Positions 12,905 to 16,034 of a stretch of DNA of 16,034 bases are shown here, piece by piece (within the stretch, counting starts at the first letter, position 1; the number at the start of each line of letters is the position of its first letter). Both the position numbers and the translations under genes were made by a program. Source of the DNA: Paradesertivirga sp965650335 (GTDB lineage: Bacteria > Bacteroidota > Bacteroidia > Sphingobacteriales > Sphingobacteriaceae); contig CBFGOI010000110.1 in the NCBI GenBank assembly GCA_965650335.1, positions 1 to 16,034 of the forward strand, written 5' to 3'. The notes beneath the pieces were generated by a model. The model worked only from the letters and a program-made list of their open reading frames with translations. It was not told where the DNA came from and did no database searches.

Positions 12905-15343
12905 ATGGATACACAATTTGCGGGTGAACACCTGCTTCCCGGTCACTTGGGCCAGTTCTTCATTATATTATCTTTCGGTACTGCACTCTTAGCCACGATC
13001 TCGTATTATTTTGCAACAATAAAAGATGTGCTCGATGATTCCTGGCAACGAATTGCACGTATTGCCTGCAGATTGAACTTTGTATCTGTCGTAGGTGTTG
13101 GCGCTTGCCTGTTTTACATTATCTACAACCATTATTTTGAATATCACTATGCCTGGGCTCATTCGTCCAAAACTTTACCAACCTATTATATAATTTCCTG
13201 CTTTTGGGAGGGACAGGAGGGAAGTTTCTGGCTATGGATGTTCTGGCAGTCGGTGTTATCCACCATTTTAATCTGGAAGGCAAAAAGCTGGGAAAATTCT
13301 GTAATGACAACGGTTATGTTGTCGCAAACTTTTATAGCCTCCATGCTTCTTGGCGTTGAGCTATTTGGAACCAGGATTGGCAGTTCTCCCTTCATTCTTC
13401 TGCGCGATGCTATTGATGGACCCATCTTTTCACGACCCGATTATTTGACTTTGATTCCTGATGGCAATGGATTGAATCCCTTGTTGCAAAATTACTGGAT
13501 GGTTATTCACCCTCCAACACTTTTCCTCGGCTTTGCTTCTATGATAGTGCCTTTTGCTTACGCAATTGCCGGTCTTTGGCAAAAACGTCATAAAGAATGG
13601 CCGACAGCAGCGCTTCCATGGGCTCTTTTTGCTGTTATGGTTTTAGGAACGGGAATTATAATGGGCGCATTCTGGGCCTATGAAGCACTTAATTTTGGCG
13701 GATTCTGGGCATGGGATCCTGTCGAAAATGCCTCCATCATACCATGGCTGATGCTTATTGCGGCTGTCCACGTAATTTTAGCCTACAAAAGTTCCGGACA
13801 TTCTTATTTCACTGCTACATTCTTAACAATTATAAGTTTTGTACTGGTTTTATATGCTTCATTTTTAACAAGAAGCGGCATTCTAGGAGAAACATCGGTT
13901 CACGCCTTTACTGATCTTGGTATGTTTGGTCATTTACTTTTATATCTGGCAGTTTTTGCAGTGATTCCCATTGTTCTGATTGTTGTAAGATGGAAGGGAA
14001 TGCCGATAACCCAAAAAGATGAAGAAACCTATTCCAGGGAGTTCTGGCTGTTTATTGGAGCTCTGGTTTTAACGGTATCATGTATACAAGTAATCGGAAC
14101 AACATCAATACCGGTTTTTAATGCAGTTTTTGGAACGAAAGTAGCCCCACCTCCGGATGTAATTCAGCACTATAATAAATGGCAGGTCCCCTTCGCGGTA
14201 ATCGTCGCAATTATTTCGGGTTTCACGCAATTTTTAAAGTATCGCAATACCGATATAAAAAAGTTTTGGAAGAAGGTTTTAATTTCCGTAATAGTCGCTG
14301 CTGTTATAACGGCAGGCTTTGTCTACATAGCCAAAGTTTACGCAAATTTGATGTACATCTTATTGACCTTTGCCGGGACGTTCTCAATTGTTGCGAATTT
14401 TGATATTCTACTTGATGCGTTAAAAGGCAAGTGGAAACTTGCAGGATCATCGGTTGCTCACATTGGTTTTGCTCTACTGCTTATCGGAGCCTTGGTTTCC
14501 GCCGCTACAAGCGACGTGGTTTCTGTCAACAGCACAGGATCAATTGCAGTAGAAGGATTTGATAAGGTTGAAAAACCCCGCGAAAACTTAATGCTTTATC
14601 AGGGCGAGCCAATGAAGATGGATAAGTATACCATAACTTATGTTGGCGATTCTGTGAAGGGTCCAAATGTTTACTATAAGGTTAATTATAAAGCTATTGA
14701 TCAAAAGTCGGGAAAAATTGAAGAGGAGTTTAACCTTTTTCCCAATGCACAGCAAAATCCTAAAATGGGTTTGATCGCTTCGCCTGATACCCGTCATTAT
14801 TTAACCTATGATATCTATACTCATGCTACTGCCGCTCCTCCAATAGAAGACAAACACGAAGCACATGAAGGACATTCAGATGAAGAAGAATATGATAACC
14901 CCATAATTAAAGAGGTTTCGCCCGGTGATACTGTCGGCTACTCCAATGGAACGATCGTTGTAAAATCTGTTAACCGAAATGCTACTATTGAGAAAATTCC
15001 ATTAACAGCAAATGATATGGCAGTAGGGATGGAGCTTGAGGTAATAACGAAAGGAAAAACCTACACTGTCCAACCCCTGTATCTGATAAAAAATGGAAAC
15101 AAGTTTGATTTCGGAAAAACTATTGACGAAGCAGGTTTAAAATTCCGTTTCTCAAATATTTATCCTGAAAAAGATAAACTAGAGCTAATGATCTATCAGA
15201 AACCATTGGCTCCTAAAAAATGGATAGTGCTTAAAGCTATCAAATTTCCATTTATCAATCTATTATGGGGTGGCACAATCATCATGGTTATCGGATTTCT
15301 ACTTTCAATTTTCCGCAGACAAAAAGAGCTTAAGCGAGGCTAG
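12905..15343 (+). CDS. ccmF: Cytochrome c maturation / heme lyase protein CcmF (CcsA family)
   Basis: The 812-residue polytopic membrane protein is the putative heme-apocytochrome c ligation subunit. Key motifs are WEGQEGSFWLW (101-111), NYWMVIHPPTLFLGF with His202, the tryptophan-rich heme loop GGFWAWDPVENAS (W268, W270, D271), and SVHAFTDLG with His333. These support external and membrane heme ligation as in CcmF/CcsA. After the membrane core (to about residue 545) comes a long beta-rich periplasmic domain (about 550-780) and a final helix (about 785-803) with a basic tail. Within that domain, residues 651-664 form a His/acid cluster (three His spaced by Glu, then EEE) that resembles a metal-binding loop. 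It is longer than E. coli CcmF (647 residues), as I recall for Bacteroidota homologues. It is co-transcribed with ccmE and followed after 3 bases by the next gene. Confidence 0.93.
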   Translation: MDTQFAGEHLLPGHLGQFFIILSFGTALLATISYYFATIKDVLDDSWQRIARIACRLNFVSVVGVGACLFYIIYNHYFEYHYAWAHSSKTLPTYYIISCFWEGQEGSFWLWMFWQSVLSTILIWKAKSWENSVMTTVMLSQTFIASMLLGVELFGTRIGSSPFILLRDAIDGPIFSRPDYLTLIPDGNGLNPLLQNYWMVIHPPTLFLGFASMIVPFAYAIAGLWQKRHKEWPTAALPWALFAVMVLGTGIIMGAFWAYEALNFGGFWAWDPVENASIIPWLMLIAAVHVILAYKSSGHSYFTATFLTIISFVLVLYASFLTRSGILGETSVHAFTDLGMFGHLLLYLAVFAVIPIVLIVVRWKGMPITQKDEETYSREFWLFIGALVLTVSCIQVIGTTSIPVFNAVFGTKVAPPPDVIQHYNKWQVPFAVIVAIISGFTQFLKYRNTDIKKFWKKVLISVIVAAVITAGFVYIAKVYANLMYILLTFAGTFSIVANFDILLDALKGKWKLAGSSVAHIGFALLLIGALVSAATSDVVSVNSTGSIAVEGFDKVEKPRENLMLYQGEPMKMDKYTITYVGDSVKGPNVYYKVNYKAIDQKSGKIEEEFNLFPNAQQNPKMGLIASPDTRHYLTYDIYTHATAAPPIEDKHEAHEGHSDEEEYDNPIIKEVSPGDTVGYSNGTIVVKSVNRNATIEKIPLTANDMAVGMELEVITKGKTYTVQPLYLIKNGNKFDFGKTIDEAGLKFRFSNIYPEKDKLELMIYQKPLAPKKWIVLKAIKFPFINLLWGGTIIMVIGFLLSIFRRQKELKRG

Positions 15344-15346
15344 CTG

Positions 15347-16034
15347 ATGAAGATAGTGTTGCTTGGAAGTGGAAATGTGGCCACACATCTTGGTAAAGCA
15401 TTAAAAGAAGGTGGTCACAAAATCGTGCAAGTTTGGAGCAGAACCTTTGCGCATGCTCAAGCTCTTGGCGAAAAACTTCAATGTGATTTTACCATTCATT
15501 TATCAGCAATAAGTGAGAGAGCTGATATCTACATTATAGCTGTAAGCGACGACGTAATTAATGAAATTGCGAGCAACTTTCCTTTTCAAGATAAAATGCT
15601 GGTTCATACATCAGGAACCACGAGCTTAGATATTCCGGGAATATCCGGAGTTTTTTATCCTTTGCAGACCTTTTCTAAACAAAAAGAGCTTGAATTTTCT
15701 AAAATTCCTATTGCTATAGAAGCACGGAATTCGGCACTTGCCGAACAGTTAAGTTCTCTGGCAATGTCGATATCGTCTAAGGTGGTGTACATGGATTCCG
15801 AACAGCGAAAAGCCTTACATATTGCGGCTGTTTTTGCTTGTAATTTCAGTAATCATTTGTACGCTATTGCTGATAAGATACTTTCTGACAATGGATTAGA
15901 ATTCGATCTGATAAAACCACTGATTATGGAAACAGCTGAGAAAGTTCAACACAATTCTCCGGTTTCTGTGCAAACCGGACCGGCCGTCCGAAGAGATCAA
16001 ACAACCCTGGATAAGCACCTGGATTTCTTGACCA
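15347..16034 (+). CDS. DUF2520 / Rossmann-like oxidoreductase family protein (3' end outside window)
   Basis: The open frame starts at the ATG at 15347, three bases after the ccmF stop, and runs off the window after 229 codons. The N-terminus MKIVLLGSGNVATHLGKAL is a Rossmann nucleotide-binding loop (GSGNVATHL) like that of pyrroline-5-carboxylate reductase and F420-dependent NADP oxidoreductase relatives. DUF2520 hallmarks follow: VSDDVINEI, HTSGTTSLD, GVFYPLQTFS, the helix CNFSNHLYAIADKIL, and GPAVRRDQTTLDKHLDFL near the edge. Family members are about 250-260 residues, so only some 25-30 should be missing. The substrate is unknown. The tight spacing to ccmF implies co-transcription, although no link to heme is evident. 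Confidence 0.88.
   Translation, partial: MKIVLLGSGNVATHLGKALKEGGHKIVQVWSRTFAHAQALGEKLQCDFTIHLSAISERADIYIIAVSDDVINEIASNFPFQDKMLVHTSGTTSLDIPGISGVFYPLQTFSKQKELEFSKIPIAIEARNSALAEQLSSLAMSISSKVVYMDSEQRKALHIAAVFACNFSNHLYAIADKILSDNGLEFDLIKPLIMETAEKVQHNSPVSVQTGPAVRRDQTTLDKHLDFLT

Noticed and set aside
1..16034. CRISPR, tRNA, rRNA, insertion sequence, prophage or toxin-antitoxin content
   Set aside because: No regularly spaced identical repeats, tRNA-like cloverleaf, rRNA signature, transposase or integrase motif, or terminal inverted repeats were recognised on either strand.

Overview
The window is an AT-rich stretch of chromosomal core genome from a member of the Bacteroidota, most likely a Sphingobacteriaceae-type organism (Pedobacter/Mucilaginibacter relatives). 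The evidence is gldC, the Bacteroidota forms of HolA, dihydroorotase and the cytochrome c maturation proteins, starts without Shine-Dalgarno sequences, and several exact matches to the Bacteroidota promoter element TAnnTTTG. I see no tRNA, rRNA, CRISPR array, insertion sequence or phage gene. No gap between annotated genes exceeds about 160 bases.

Layout. Positions 1-734 hold the 3' end of valS. A lipoprotein gene (794-1420) follows and ends at a bidirectional hairpin terminator shared with a convergent two-helix membrane protein gene (1507-1947, minus). Next is a stand-alone HsdR-N-type nuclease-fold gene (minus), divergent from holA (DNA polymerase III delta). Dihydroorotase (minus) and a DEAD-box RNA helicase (plus) diverge from a 150-base region with two opposed TATCTTTG promoters, each backed by a degenerate 7-bp tandem array. 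After the helicase come a small 3-helix membrane protein, gldC, a 4-helix membrane protein and, convergent with it, an Ogt-type DNA alkyltransferase gene.

The right half (8204-15343) is a cytochrome c maturation locus: ccmB, ccmC, a ccmD-like gene, a glutamate/leucine-type dehydrogenase, ccmE and ccmF. Between ccmB and ccmC lie two minus-strand genes: a SAM-dependent methyltransferase and an apparent 41-residue membrane micro-protein. CcmB and CcmC would move or present heme, CcmE chaperone it, and CcmF attach it to apocytochrome c. No ccmA, ccmG or ccmH is present here. CcmE carries Cys in place of the heme-binding His (CxxxY), the known variant associated with Ccm systems lacking the usual CcmG/H. 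The window ends inside a DUF2520 Rossmann-fold gene directly behind ccmF.

This is mostly housekeeping sequence and I found no complete novel system. The best leads are the non-canonical heme-handling motifs in CcmE and CcmC, the Gln-for-His change in the dihydroorotase metal motif, the mirrored heptad arrays at the divergent promoters, the predicted near-leaderless mRNAs, and the micro-protein.
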